In this document: piece by piece, positions 22,367 through 33,202 of the stretch
Layout: every line of letters starts with the position of its first letter
Numbering within the stretch: the stretch's first letter is position 1
From: Triticum aestivum
Lineage: Eukaryota; Streptophyta; Magnoliopsida; Poales; Poaceae
Length of the DNA stretch: 64,000 nucleotides
NCBI RefSeq assembly: GCF_018294505.1
Contig: NC_057804.1
Coordinates: 251,698,219 to 251,762,218, forward strand
Reading direction: 5' to 3'
Made by a program: the position numbers and the translations under genes
The notes under the pieces: generated by a model
Databases searched by the model: none
The model's input: only the letters and a program-made list of their open reading frames with translations
What the model was told of the DNA's origin: nothing

Positions 22367-24691
22367 ATGGCGTCTAGTGAGGGAAATTTTCACCGTAGAG
22401 GTCCTTACTTTGATGGTACTAATTTTGCTAGTTGGAAGCATAAGATGAAAATGCATATTCTCGGACATAACCCCGCCGTTTGGGCAATTATTTGTATTGG
22501 CTTGCAAGGTGAATTCTTTGATGGGAGAGAGCCGAACCGTGAAGCTAATGCGGAATAATTGAAGATGCTGCAGTACAACGCTCAAGCTTGTGATATCATC
22601 TTCAATGGATTGTGCCCCGAAGAATTCAACAAAATCAGCCGTCTTGAGAATGCAAAGGAAATTTGGGATACTTTGATTGATACGCATGAAGGTACCGACT
22701 TCGTCAAGGAATCCAAGTTGGATGTGCTCCAAAGTCAGCTTGACAAGTTCAAAATGAAGGATGGTGAAGGTGTCGCTGAAATGTACTCTAGGCTTGCACT
22801 TATCACAAATGAGATTGCCGGCTTAGGGAGTGAAGAGATGACCGACAGATTCATCATCAAGAAGATCCTAAGAGCATTGGATGGAAAGTATGATACCGTG
22901 TGCACATTGATCCAAATGATGCCAAACTACAAAGATCTCAAGCCAACGGAAGTCATTGGAAGAATTATTTCTCATGAGATGTCACTTAAGGATAAGGATG
23001 AACTTCACAACAAGTCAAGTGGTGCTTACAAAGCCTCATGTGAAGTCCCCACATCATCAAGTGAGAAACAAACCTTCAATGAAGAATTGAGCTTAATGGT
23101 GAAGAACTTCAACAAATTCTACAAGAGTAGAAGCAAAGAAAGAAGCTCCAAGTCAAAGTCTTACAATGACAAAAGATCTTCTAGTCGAGAGCGAAATTGC
23201 TACAATTGTGGGAGACCCGGACACTACTCCAATGAGTGTACGTCACCCTACAAAAGAATAGAAGATTCTCCAAAAAGAAGAAGCAAAAGAGAAGCATCAC
23301 CACCAAGAGAGAGGAGTAGTAGAGATGATCGTTATGAACGAAGACCCTCACGGAGAAGCAAGGATTCGGAAAGGAAGGACAAGTCATCAAGGAGCTACAC
23401 AAAACGAAGACATCAAGCTCATGTTGCTGAATGGGTATCCGGCTTCGACTCCGACCATCACTCCGAGAGAAGCTATCACTCCGACTCCGAATATACTCAA
23501 GATGAAGGTGTTGCCGGTCTAGCACTTGTGTCAACCAATTCCTACGACATATTTGATTCACCAAATGAAGGAATTGGAAGATGCTTCATGTCCAAAGGTC
23601 CAAAGGTAACACATCCCGAGTATGTTGATTTCAATAGTGATGAAGATGACTTGCTTGTGGATGATGATTTACTTGTTGACAACTCTAGTGATGAATACTA
23701 CGATGAAACATCAATTAATCATGCTAATCAAGATAAAATGAATGACAATGATAAGGAGAAGATTGAGCTTCTAACTAAAGAACTAAACACTCTTAAGTTG
23801 GCTCATGAAACTATCTTCGAAGATCATCGAGAACTTTTAAGGGCTCATGAGAAGTTATGCTTTGAAAAGCTCAATCTTGAGCAAGAGCATGAGTTCTTAA
23901 AAGCAATCAATGATGATCTCCGCAAGAAAAGTTCTTCTTACATTGCCAAGCGTTTACTCTTATCTACTTACATGCCTCAAGTCAAGTCTAGTAACAAGTA
24001 CAAGAAAGATACTTCCTCTAGTAGTAACAATAATAATGACAAATCCAATATTGTTGCTTCTAGTAGTTCTCTTGATTCCACTAATGATTCTCTTAGCCAA
24101 GTTACACTTGAGCAAGAAAATAGCTTATTGAAGGGAATTATAGATAAAGGTGTATACAAGAGCCTTGCCGAGAGTAAGCAATTCGAGCAAATTGTACGCA
24201 AGCAAGGAAGGCACCGGAAGAATCAAGGTGTTGGTTTTGAATGAAAGTTCAATGCCAATGGAGTTGAGTGGGAAGAAGATCAATAACCCAAGACGAAGTT
24301 TGTTCCTCAACAAGATAAGTATGATCCTACTTCCTTCAAAGGAACACAAGCACATGATGATCTTCCACCACAAGACCAGAAGAACAAAGGCAAGGACAAG
24401 CTTCAAGAAGAGATTGATGCATTTGAGGAAGCACCTAAGGTCTTGGTCAAGTGGGTTCCCAATACTACGTCAAGTTCTACTTCATCAAGTATAACTACAA
24501 CTCCAAGGATTCCCATCAAGATGATGTGGATCCCGAAGAAGAAGAACCAAAGAGTTCTTGAGGGTGACTCTGCCAACATTCTTCACTCATATCTTTTTGG
24601 CAACAACAAGTGCAATCAACTTCCACATCTTGCACTAGTTCAAGGAGTCACAAACCCTCATGTTAGTAAGGCAAGGGACAAGGTAACCTAA
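22367..24691 (+). pseudogene. gag: gag of element B (UBN2 family, CCHC zinc knuckle), three in-frame stops
   Basis: A single reading frame runs from ATG 22367 to TAA 24691, about 774 codons. It is interrupted by TAA at 22556, TGA at 24242 and TAA at 24284, with no frameshift. Residues 10-200 match the copia UBN2 gag pattern: a YFDGTNFASWK start, NAKEIWDTL near residue 92, then EGVAEMYSRL. A zinc knuckle C-x2-C-x4-H-x4-C (CYNCGRPGHYSNEC) is at residues 278-291. It is followed by an arginine/serine-rich tract to about 350, an acidic region and a coiled coil at about 460-530. The family role is capsid assembly and RNA packaging. After the third stop the frame remains open to 24691 with gag-like composition. 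It is the only gag in element B and no protease follows. The stops make full-length translation from this copy unlikely. Confidence 0.85.
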
Positions 24692-25424
24692 TGATTTCAT
24701 GGACATTATCTTGTGTGTGCATCACTCTATGTCTATGGATATTCTTGTTTGTTCCTTGTGGGACTAACCCATGTAGGTATGTTGAAAGTGCAACTCACTC
24801 CAAAGGATTGCTCCAAATGATCTACATCAACCTTGAGCATCCAAATCTTCAACACCTACATGAAGTCATCATCGAGAAAACCCAAGGTTAGTTCATCCCT
24901 CTAAAAGGGGATCTCACATCTAGGGGGAGCTTAACTCTAAGAATTGAGTCAAAGCAACTCTAATGGTGTGAACAGATTAATGCATTATGTAAAAGTGGTA
25001 ACCCCACTTGAGCTTAAACGATGAGTATGACCTATGATCAAATGTTTTCATTTGACTCCTAAGTCAATATACTCATATATAAATGACCTAGTCATTGCCA
25101 ATTGCTTTGATAGATGCTAGAATTGGTTGTGCATGTTTTGCCACATATTTCATTTGCCATCTTATTGTGTGAGCATGTTGGTGCATATTTTACTCATTCG
25201 AGGACATCCACTTGTTGTTTTGATTGTTTGGTTCTTTTTCTTTTTGCCAAGTGGATGGATAAGAATGCCTAAGAACCTTCTCTAGCTATCTATGCTTTTC
25301 TCGTCTTAAACTCTATTCATGCTACATCACAAAATTTGATCAAGTCAGATTTGAACCACTCTGTGTGAGGAGCACTCGGAGTCCCCGATTCGTCATAGAC
25401 TTAAACTTCCAAAACTTCTTTGTG

Positions 25425-26175
25425 ATTCTCGGTCTTACCGATACCTCTATTTCGGTCCCACTGAGATCACTAAGTCGATCTAGGTTTTCAATCTCGGTGC
25501 AACCGACTTGAACTTTTCGGTCACACCGACTTGCTGTAACTGTACACAGTTATGCATCTCGGTGCCACCGAGTTGTTCCACTCGGTCACACCAACAGGGT
25601 CAGGCTATATATAGTCACGGGCAAAAATTTGGAAATTTCTCCGAGCCTCTTCGCCCGCGCAATAGCTCGCTTTGCCATCAGGGTCTCCGGATTGTCTCCT
25701 CGTTGCCAGCCGCCTCCTATCGCTGGTCTCCGCCGCCGTCAATGGATTTCACCCTCGCCATTGCCGCCGTAGCAAGTTCATCGCCAAGCTAGGGTATGGA
25801 CTCGATCACTGTGCTATCCTCGTCCGATTCCTAGCACATTGTGTTCTTAATGATTCTTGCCATGATTGAAACACTCCTATCCAGTCAAAGCAATCCTTAG
25901 ATTAGATGAGATTTGAAAATTTAGGCTTAGGTTTCCGCTGAAACCATCTCGGACCCACCGAGTTGAAAAACTCGGTCCCACCAATTTGGCTAATGCCATT
26001 GCACTAGTAACTCTCGGTCTGACCGAGAATTGCTAATCGGTGAGACCGATTTTAGGACTTTGTGAAACCCTAGCAGTTTCGGTGCCACCGAACTGTGACT
26101 CGGTCCAACCGAGTTCATCAGTTTAGGTTCCAAAACTGCTTCGGTATCACCGGGTTTGAAAATCGGTTGATCCGA
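25425..26175. repeat. Internal TCGGT-NNN-ACCGA motif array of element B
   Basis: At least a dozen copies or near copies (CTCGGTCTTACCGATA near 25429, CTCGGTGCCACCGAGTT near 25558, TCGGACCCACCGAGTT near 25949, CTCGGTCTGACCGAGAA near 26013, TTCGGTGCCACCGAAC near 26078, CTCGGTCCAACCGAGTT near 26099) lie in 750 bp. They flank the TATA box at 25605 on both sides. The same word is arrayed in the LTRs. Confidence 0.82.
25605..25614 (+). promoter_or_regulatory. Putative internal TATA box upstream of ORF2 in element B
   Basis: GGCTATATATAG is followed by about 200 bp of GC-rich, CT-rich leader (CGAGCCTCTTCGCC, GCCGCCTCC, CCGCCGCCGTC) resembling a grass 5' UTR. The LTR has GGCTATATATACC followed by a CT-rich leader (29749 onward) after the same motif array. 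The parallel layout suggests a second promoter for ORF2. No transcript evidence is available here. Confidence 0.45.
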
Positions 26176-26306
26176 AATTCTTTCTGTGGAAAACTAAAAC
26201 TGAATTTTTGAAACATTCTTTTGCAAAAATCTCTGCATTTTGTGATGCTCATCCACTCTATCTCATCTATAACTCTTCACAGGGTCAGCAGTCAGTGATT
26301 TGCATC

Positions 26307-28361
26307 ATGTCAGACCAAAGTGATAGTTAGAACAGGTCAGAAGAGCAGATGCACATGAGTGAGGGCACTAGTCCCTCTAGCACTTCAGATGAAGGCAGCA
26401 GGAGCACCCCAAGCAACCTACCTAAAGCTGCCACCAGGACAAGGAAGAAGAGAACCTCAGATTCTGAGGATGAGGACTACATGGCAGAAGAGGATGAGGC
26501 TACTTCCAAGAAAGTAGAGCTCAAGAAGAAGTTCAGCTCAACTGCAGTAAAGCCAGGCATGAAGATTAAAAGGCCTGGAGGAAGACAACCAATGTCCAAA
26601 GGCAAAGTCTCCACTCAAATTCCTTTGGGATCCCAATCCAGAGAGCCTGCTGCAGAAGGAAAGAAAAGGAAAGAAAGGGTCAAAAAGACCATAGCCGGAG
26701 TTGTTGGGCAACCTTCCATGATGGAAGAGGAAGAAGTGGTTGCTGCACCAGCACCCAAGGCACAAAAGCTTATGGGTGATGCAATTAAGTCAGGGGCTGC
26801 AACATCAAAGCCCAAGGAAGCACCCAAAGCTGCCCCCAAGCCCAAGCTTGCACCAAAGAGGAATACCAGGAGTATTCCAGCTGCTGAGAAGAACAAGGCC
26901 CCAGTGCCTAAAGTTGCTGATGAGGAAGATGAAGAAGGACAAGTCCCGAGGAAGCTCAAGCCCAAGATACCAGACCATAATGATGCCCATCCTGTGGCTG
27001 AGGACATGAACATCAGAAGAGACTCAGGGTTGAGGCTATGGAGGATGACAGATCCATATGCCACAAGGAGAAGGACTGCTGTTGATTACAGGTTCCATAC
27101 AAAGGAACAGCGGGACTTCTATGAGACAATTTTGTTGGACAAGAAGCCCATAGTGTATGATATGAGGTGGGTCGACTGGACCTACATGAAGGAAAATGAA
27201 GAACACTATCCTGGAGTGTATGACAATTTTGAAGCTTGTGGAGTTGCAGATTTTGTTGGGCAGAAGCTCACCAACTGGAATGATGAACTCATTATGCAAT
27301 TCTACTCCACAACACACTTCTATCCAGATGGCAGAATAGTGTGGATGTCAGAAGGTACGAGGTACCAGTCAACCGTTGAGGAGTGGGCAAAACTGATCAA
27401 TGCCACAAAGGAGAGTGAAGATGACTTGGATGTCTATGCCAAGAAGAAGATGGACCACAATTCCATGGCACACATGTACAAGGAGATCCCAGACAAAGCC
27501 ATTGAGACACATAAGTTTGGATCAGTCCACTTTCTTCTGTCAGGGCTGCCTACAATCAACTAGATCCTAAGGCACACTCTGTTGCCTAAGTCTGGTGACC
27601 ACAACATGATTAGAGGGCATGCAATCAACATGTTGCATTTGTTTGATGTGCCACAGAAATTCAAGGTCATGAGCCTTATGGTTGAGACCATTAAGAGGAC
27701 AACAGTAGATCAAAAGAGAAGCTGTGGATATGCCCCTCAAATTCAGGAGTTGATTAACTCAAAGATGGGCACAGGGAAATATCTATTGGATAAGGAACAT
27801 TTTCCTCTTTATCCAGATTTTGGGGACAATCAGGTTGTCATGACTAAGAATGAACCATCATCAGTACAAGCTCAAGAGAAGAAGGAGAAGGCAAGGAAAG
27901 AGAAGGCTGCCAAGATGCCAACTCAAGAGGAGGCATCTGAGTACTTTCTGAAGAACAAGCAGGAGCAGCTTGGTTACTTGATAGGATCAATACTGAGGAT
28001 TGAGAAGGGGTTGGCCACCCTAACTCAAAACCAGGAGAGCTTGGAAAGAATCATGGAACAAAAATTCTATGATCTAGATGTCAAAGTAACTGAGATTCAG
28101 TCAGTTGTGGAGCAGCTACAGGATGACATGCAGGAGAGGAAGGGCAAGACTACCACTAATGTATTTGCCAAAGTGCCTAGAGCTCAGAGGTCAGCTCCAG
28201 TGCCTGTGCCAAACACCAAAGCCACATCATCTGCACCAGCTACAACTCCTACAGCTCCAGTGCAACTAGCTCCAGCACCAACTCCTCCAGCTCCCTCTAC
28301 ATCAACTGAAGCCTTCGTCCAAGGAGCCATCTCTACACCACCACATGAAGATCAAGCCTGA
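26307..28361 (+). pseudogene. ORF2 of element B (env-position protein with plant retroelement core), two TAG stops
   Basis: The frame runs from ATG 26307 to TGA 28361, 684 codons, with TAG at 26328 (codon 8) and TAG at 27561. There is no frameshift; ATG 26349 just after the first stop is an alternative start. The N-terminal third is basic/acidic and low-complexity, with lysine clusters that could act as nuclear signals. Residues about 260-430 form a conserved core with RFHTKEQRDFY, WNDELIMQFYSTTHF near 323 and VWMSEG. Residues about 540-600 look coiled-coil, and the tail is proline/alanine/threonine-rich. The core matches, in spacing and residues, the 1373-residue ORF of element H. It reminds me of the putative plant transposon protein family, not of a viral envelope: I see no signal peptide or membrane segment. 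Function unknown. It lies in sense orientation between gag and the 3' LTR. Confidence 0.75.
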
Positions 28362-28413
28362 GAGTCGATCTAGCACTATGCATTTTCTATGAACTTTTTG
28401 GAAACTTGTTGCC

Positions 28414-28888
28414 AAAGGGGGAGAAAAATGTATAGATCATAGGCTTGGAGAGAGAGAGAGAGTGTGTTGCTTTTGTTCTCTCTTGCTTTGGTGGTTAAAC
28501 TTTGTTTGCTTTTGATTCCTTGAGATACTATGCTGTTTTTGTGAGACATTGATGATCATGTGTTTGATCATAAGCTACACTTATGCATGTTTGCTGATAT
28601 TATCTTATCTATCCATATGTGATCATTCACTTTGCTTGGTGATGAGTGCATGTATTCAAACTTTATCATTTTGAGCGCTCCACCAAGATGTATGTGACAT
28701 GGAAGAGTAACCCATGAGCTTAATTCCTTGTGCATTTGCAGTCCAAAGCAAATCTTAAACTATGCACAAATTTAGGGGGAGCTCTTGCTTATCACATACT
28801 TCTCACAACGACGATGTTTTTCAATCTTATTATCATTTGTCGAAGCTTTGATCTATATGTTGTCATCAATTACCAAAAAGGGGGAGAT
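28414..28888 (+). other. Repeated polypurine tracts (multiple PPT) of element B
   Basis: CCAAAGGGGGAGAAAAA at 28413-28428, TTTAGGGGGAGCT at 28771-28783 and the terminal AAAAAGGGGGAGAT at 28875-28888 immediately before the 3' LTR. Multiple PPT copies are a reported hallmark of Sirevirus elements. The first lies about 50 bp after the ORF2 stop, as in element H. Confidence 0.7.
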
Positions 28889-29239
28889 TGAAAGTGCAAC
28901 TATCCCTAGGTGGTTTTGGTAATTCATAACAACATATAGCTCATTGAGCTAATGCTATTCCAAGACTATTATTTTAGGAAAGCTTAATGAATGGCATGGC
29001 ATGGATGATGAAAGTGGATCCCTCAAAATACTAATGACAAAGGATTGTCTCAAGCTCAAAAGCTCAAGAATCTTCATTTTACAATTTAGTGATCCAAGAT
29101 CACATTGAGTCTATAGGAAAAGCCAATACTATCAAGGAGGGATGAGGTGTTGCTTAATGAGCCTCTTGCTTCATGTGCTTGGTGATATGCTCCAAAAACC
29201 CTCAACTACTTTCTCACATCCACAAATGACCTAAACCTA

Positions 29240-29722
29240 AAGCCAAAATCGGTCACACCAATTCTTCCTATCCGGCGCCACCGAGTTCTAATGTCATAGC
29301 CACTGCCACAAACCCTAGGCAAATTGGTCCTACCGATAGGGATCTCGGTCTCACCGAGATGGGATTGTAATATCTCTGTTTCCCTTCGTAACGTTTTGGT
29401 CTAACCAAAGTGAGCGATCGGTCCCACTGATATTGCAATGTAAACTCTCTGTTTCCCTTTTGTAGCATTTCGGTCTCACCGAAAAGAGAAAATCGGTCCC
29501 ACCAAGTTTACCTAACCAACTCTGTGGTTATCTAATTACCAAAGTCGGTCCCACCGAGTTTGTGTAATCGGTCTCACCGAGATTACATTATGCCCTAACC
29601 CTAACCATATTGGTCTTACCGAGTTGCATTTCGGTCCCACCAAAAATCCTAACGGTCACTAGGTTTACTAAATCGGTCTGACCGAGTTTGATGATTCGGT
29701 CCCACCGAGTTTGGTAAATTGT
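29240..29722. repeat. TCGGT-NNN-ACCGA motif array in 3' LTR of B
   Basis: About fourteen copies or one/two-mismatch derivatives, roughly every 25-40 bp, directly upstream of the TATA box at 29750. Examples are TCGGTCTCACCGA at about 29345, 29470 and 29569, TCGGTCCCACCGA at 29545 and 29698, and TCGGTCTGACCGA near 29673. Confidence 0.85.
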
Positions 29723-29749
29723 GTGTAACAGTTAGATTTTGTGTGGAGG

Positions 29750-29759
29750 CTATATATAC
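29750..29759 (+). promoter_or_regulatory. TATA box in 3' LTR of element B
   Basis: CTATATATAC follows the motif array and precedes a CT-rich leader (CCCTCCACCTCCTCTTC). The corresponding region is deleted from the 5' LTR. Confidence 0.6.
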
Positions 29760-30235
29760 CCCTCCACCTCCTCTTCATTCGTGGAGAGAGCCATCAGAAC
29801 AAACCTACACTTCCAACTTACCATTTCTGAGAGAGAACCACCTACTCATGTGTTGAGGCCAAGATATTCCATTCCTACCATATGAATCTTGATCTCTAGC
29901 CTTCCCCAAGTTTCTTTCCACTCAAATCTTCTTTCCACCAGATCCAAAACCTATGAGAGAGAGTTGAGTGTTGGGGAGACTATCATTTGAAGCACAAGAG
30001 CAAGGAGTTCATCATCAACGCACCATTTGTTACTTCTTGGAGAGTGGTGTCTCCTAGATTAACTAGGTGTCACTTGGGAGCCTCCGACAAGATTGTGGAG
30101 TTGAACCAAGGAGTTTGTAAGGGCAAGGAGATCACCTACTTCATGAAGATCTATCGCTAGTGAGGCAAGTCCTTTGTGGGAAACGATCATGGTTGGATAG
30201 ACAAGGTTGCTTCTTCGTGGACCCTTCGTGGGTGG

Positions 30236-33092
30236 TGTAACATCCCAAATTTTCAATTTGGAATGTTATACACTAGATCATCATGCATAACATATTTTCT
30301 TGCATCTTGGCCGATCCTAGAAATTTCACGCAACTCAAGGACCCTCGGAGAGAGAGTTGGAGATTTCGTTATTTTCATATTTGAGAGTTTCTCAAATTTT
30401 GAAAAGAGGATCGTTTGATTTATTTGTTTTATCTTCAATAAATTTTCCGGTGTCAAAATATGAGAGAGGTAATAATATGACTTTCCCAAAATTTAGGAAA
30501 ATGAAGATTTAATAAATAGATCAATTTTTGTTTGCCGGAGTTTCATTTGCATTTTATTTGGATAGGGAAAAATGCGCGTTTTCAAAAATTGCATTTTAGG
30601 TCCGGAGAAAAGTTCATTTTGTTCGGCTCATTTTTAGGAGTCAGGGAAAATTTATTTTAGATTTTACGGAGTTCGTTTAGATCTCTTTTTGTTTTTTTTT
30701 TCTGCGCGTGGAAACAATTTATATAAAAAAAAACTGGACCAAGGCCGGCCAGGCCAAGGCCCAGCCGGGCCGAAGGCCACCGCGCCCCAGGCCACCGCGC
30801 ACGCGCGCCAAGCCAGGGAGCCGCCACCGCTTCTTTTGCCTAGTCCTAGTAGGACTCTTGTCCTATGTTCGTTTATTCCGTATCTATTTCTAGATCTTTT
30901 TCTCTTGTTTCCTAATCCTAGTCTAATTCTTGTCCCCTACTCCAAGCAAAACCCTCCCCCTCCCCAATATAAATACCCAAGCACCCCCCCTCCAACACAT
31001 CAAACCAACACCTCTCCTCTCCTCTCCTCTCCTCTCCTCACCACCACCTACGCCGCCGCCCCACCCAGCGCCGTCGCCCTACGCCGCCGCCGCCCCTCAC
31101 CCGCGCTGCCGCTGCACCTCACCGCCGCCGCCACCCAACGCCGCCGCCGCCGGAGCCCCTCATTCTTCGAGGTACTAGCCCCGCGCGGCGTCACCTTTTC
31201 TTTTCCGTTCCGTTTTCCGTTCCGGTTTTCTAGATCGGTTTTTCGTTTCGGTTTTCTTTCCGAAACCCTAGATCGGTTTTTCTCGCCGGTTTTTCTTTCC
31301 GGTTTTGTTTAGCGACCGTTCGCCGGACCGTTCATCCTAACGAACGTGATCACTGGATCGCCTCGGTTAATGAACGTCTGTTCGTTTAACCGTTCGTCGT
31401 TCTCTTTTCTCGTCGGATTTATTCCGCGATTCTTCCGATCGTGATTTCAGATCCGATCTTCTTTCTAGTCTATCTTTCCACTCAGAATTAGGTGATTCAA
31501 GCGTCTGGAATTTCGTTTCGAAACCGCCGTTCCGACTAATCAACTTAAACAAAGTTTTGCTACTGTAAAATTTGACTTAGTTTCAACTTGCTAGAACCGA
31601 GTTGGTATCTTTCGTCGTTTGACTTTTGTTGCTAATTTTGATTCGATTCTTTTTGCAACCAGGGTTCTTAAGTTGAACTTTCTGGTTAGATCTTCTATTC
31701 GAGATTTACCTGTGCATTAGATGAGTACTTATTGTATGCTTGTTGTTTGTCTGCGATAGATCACCCGGAGTGCGCCGCTTGTTACTTCGAGTCTCTAGGT
31801 TTCGCGGATCGTCAGCAAGGCAAGTAACATTTGATCATATCCCTTATTACCCAGTTTTATGCGTTAGATCAATCCTCAACCACTTACATGATTAGGATCT
31901 AAAATAAATTGTGGGATGGGAAGTAGATGAGGTAGTACCTATTACCTGTTTTATTATCAAACCTTTGGGAGTTACTCTACGTTTGCTTATATTGCCATGC
32001 TATGCTAGTAGACGTGGATTGGGTGAGTGATATCCATGACAGATGTGAGATTGATAATTTTAATGGTTTATCTAAGGTGGCAACTTAAACACACATCTGG
32101 GTGGATTGAGGCACCTGATGTCTATCAGGACTTGCCTGTTTTTTTTTCGGACCGCCACCCAGGCTCAAAGGGATCATAAGATAATTCATACTAGTAACTT
32201 ACGTGTGCAGCCACAAGCCATTATGGGCTCTGGCATAGTGGAGTAAGTTGTGCGAACTCTTACGGGTAGGCTAGCAGATGTAGGGGATGTAGGTGTACAG
32301 GTCTACCCACATGTAAGGTGCTAGCGCTTCTGAAAGACTGTGTCTCGGTCATCCGTTTCTCAAACACCATGTAGTGCGAGAAACCAAACGGAGGCGATCG
32401 AGTCTTGTGGGGAAAAGTGCGCAAACCTCTGCAGAGTGTACAAACTAATCATGATTAGCCGTGTCCCCGGTTATGGACATCTTGAGTATCTAGTACTTGA
32501 ATATCATGTGAATCTCAACATGTTACTCTAATTAATATTGTTGGGTTTTTAATGAGTACTTTTAATTGGGATTGAGGATGCTGTCAACCATTCTCAATGT
32601 TTAACAACCACCATGATAGTTAAACAAATTTATTCCTTTGCAGTAGGGAAAAACTGGCTTTATGCAAAACTGTAACCATAGAGCTTTTTCCACCAGCCAA
32701 ATATGCATGTAGTATAGTCAATACTCATTACCTCTCTCTATGTGTTACATTGCCAGCATATTCCATGTGCTGACCCGTTTTCGGGCTGCAACTTTTCATG
32801 TTGCAGACTTTTCAGACGACGATTAAGGTGCCGTTTTAGGTCGTGGTTCTATACTCAGTGATGCCGTTGGAGTTGATGGACTCACTTATCTTCCAAGTCT
32901 TCCGCTGTTATCGTTATTAGATGGCCTTAAGCCATGATTATTGTAATAAGTTCTTTTTGAGCCATCGATGTAATAAGAGTGTGATTGCAACTCTGCTATA
33001 AATCCTCGATGTACTGTGTGGTGTCAGCATTACTGATCCAGGGATGACATCGTAGCACAGTAGACGTGATCCATTCGGGTCAGGTCGCTACA
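30236..33092 (+). repeat. 5' LTR of element C (2857 bp)
   Basis: The TATA box AATATAAATA is at 30966-30975. Just after it lies a (CTCTC)n tract (31013-31040) and a GC-rich CCGCCGCC leader. The stretch at about 30478-30590 is absent from the 3' LTR. The proline/arginine-rich open frames at 30689-31312 fall in this leader and are not considered genes. Confidence 0.92.
30966..30975 (+). promoter_or_regulatory. TATA box of element C 5' LTR
   Basis: AATATAAATA sits in a C-rich context about 730 bp into the LTR; the same sequence is at 39145-39154 in the 3' LTR. The CT-rich sequence that follows is typical of a plant transcription start region. Confidence 0.6.
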
Positions 33093-33096
33093 GAGA

Positions 33097-33109
33097 TGGT
33101 ATCAGAGCA
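33097..33109 (+). other. PBS of element C (initiator-Met type)
   Basis: TGGTATCAGAGCA starts four bases after the LTR end. Confidence 0.85.
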
Positions 33110-33202
33110 CACGCTGACTGTAGGACACGACCACTAAGTTAAAGCCATAGATCACTACTCTCTTCCCATTTTCTAACTCCTCATCTTTTCTACTCTTTTA
33201 GG

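Larger units (their letters stand above)
24692..26306 (+). other. Spacer between gag and ORF2 of element B (where pol is missing)
   Basis: No frame with pol motifs exists. The first half is AT-rich and holds a PPT-like CTAGGGGGAGCTT at about 24920 and, at 24783-24795, the 13-mer TGAAAGTGCAACT identical to the LTR start. The second half (about 25425-26175) contains the TCGGT/ACCGA motif array, a TATA box and a GC-rich leader. A possible 5'-UTR intron could run from the GGTATGG at about 25793 to the CTTCACAG ending at about 26282, just before the ORF2 start; this is an inference from the splice-like words only. Confidence 0.55.
28889..30235 (+). repeat. 3' LTR of element B, first segment
   Basis: Begins TGAAAGTGCAACTATCCC and breaks at 30235 where element C inserted after the target GGTGG (30231-30235). 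It continues at 41264-41602. It contains the full motif array (about 29240-29720) and TATA box missing from the 5' LTR. Full length without element C is 1686 bp. Confidence 0.92.

Noticed and set aside
30689..31312. 207-codon proline-rich frame (and its 3' LTR counterpart at 38871-39477)
   Set aside because: It lies in the transcribed leader of the LTR of element C, changes frame between the two LTR copies and is explained by CCGCCG and CTCTC repeats.
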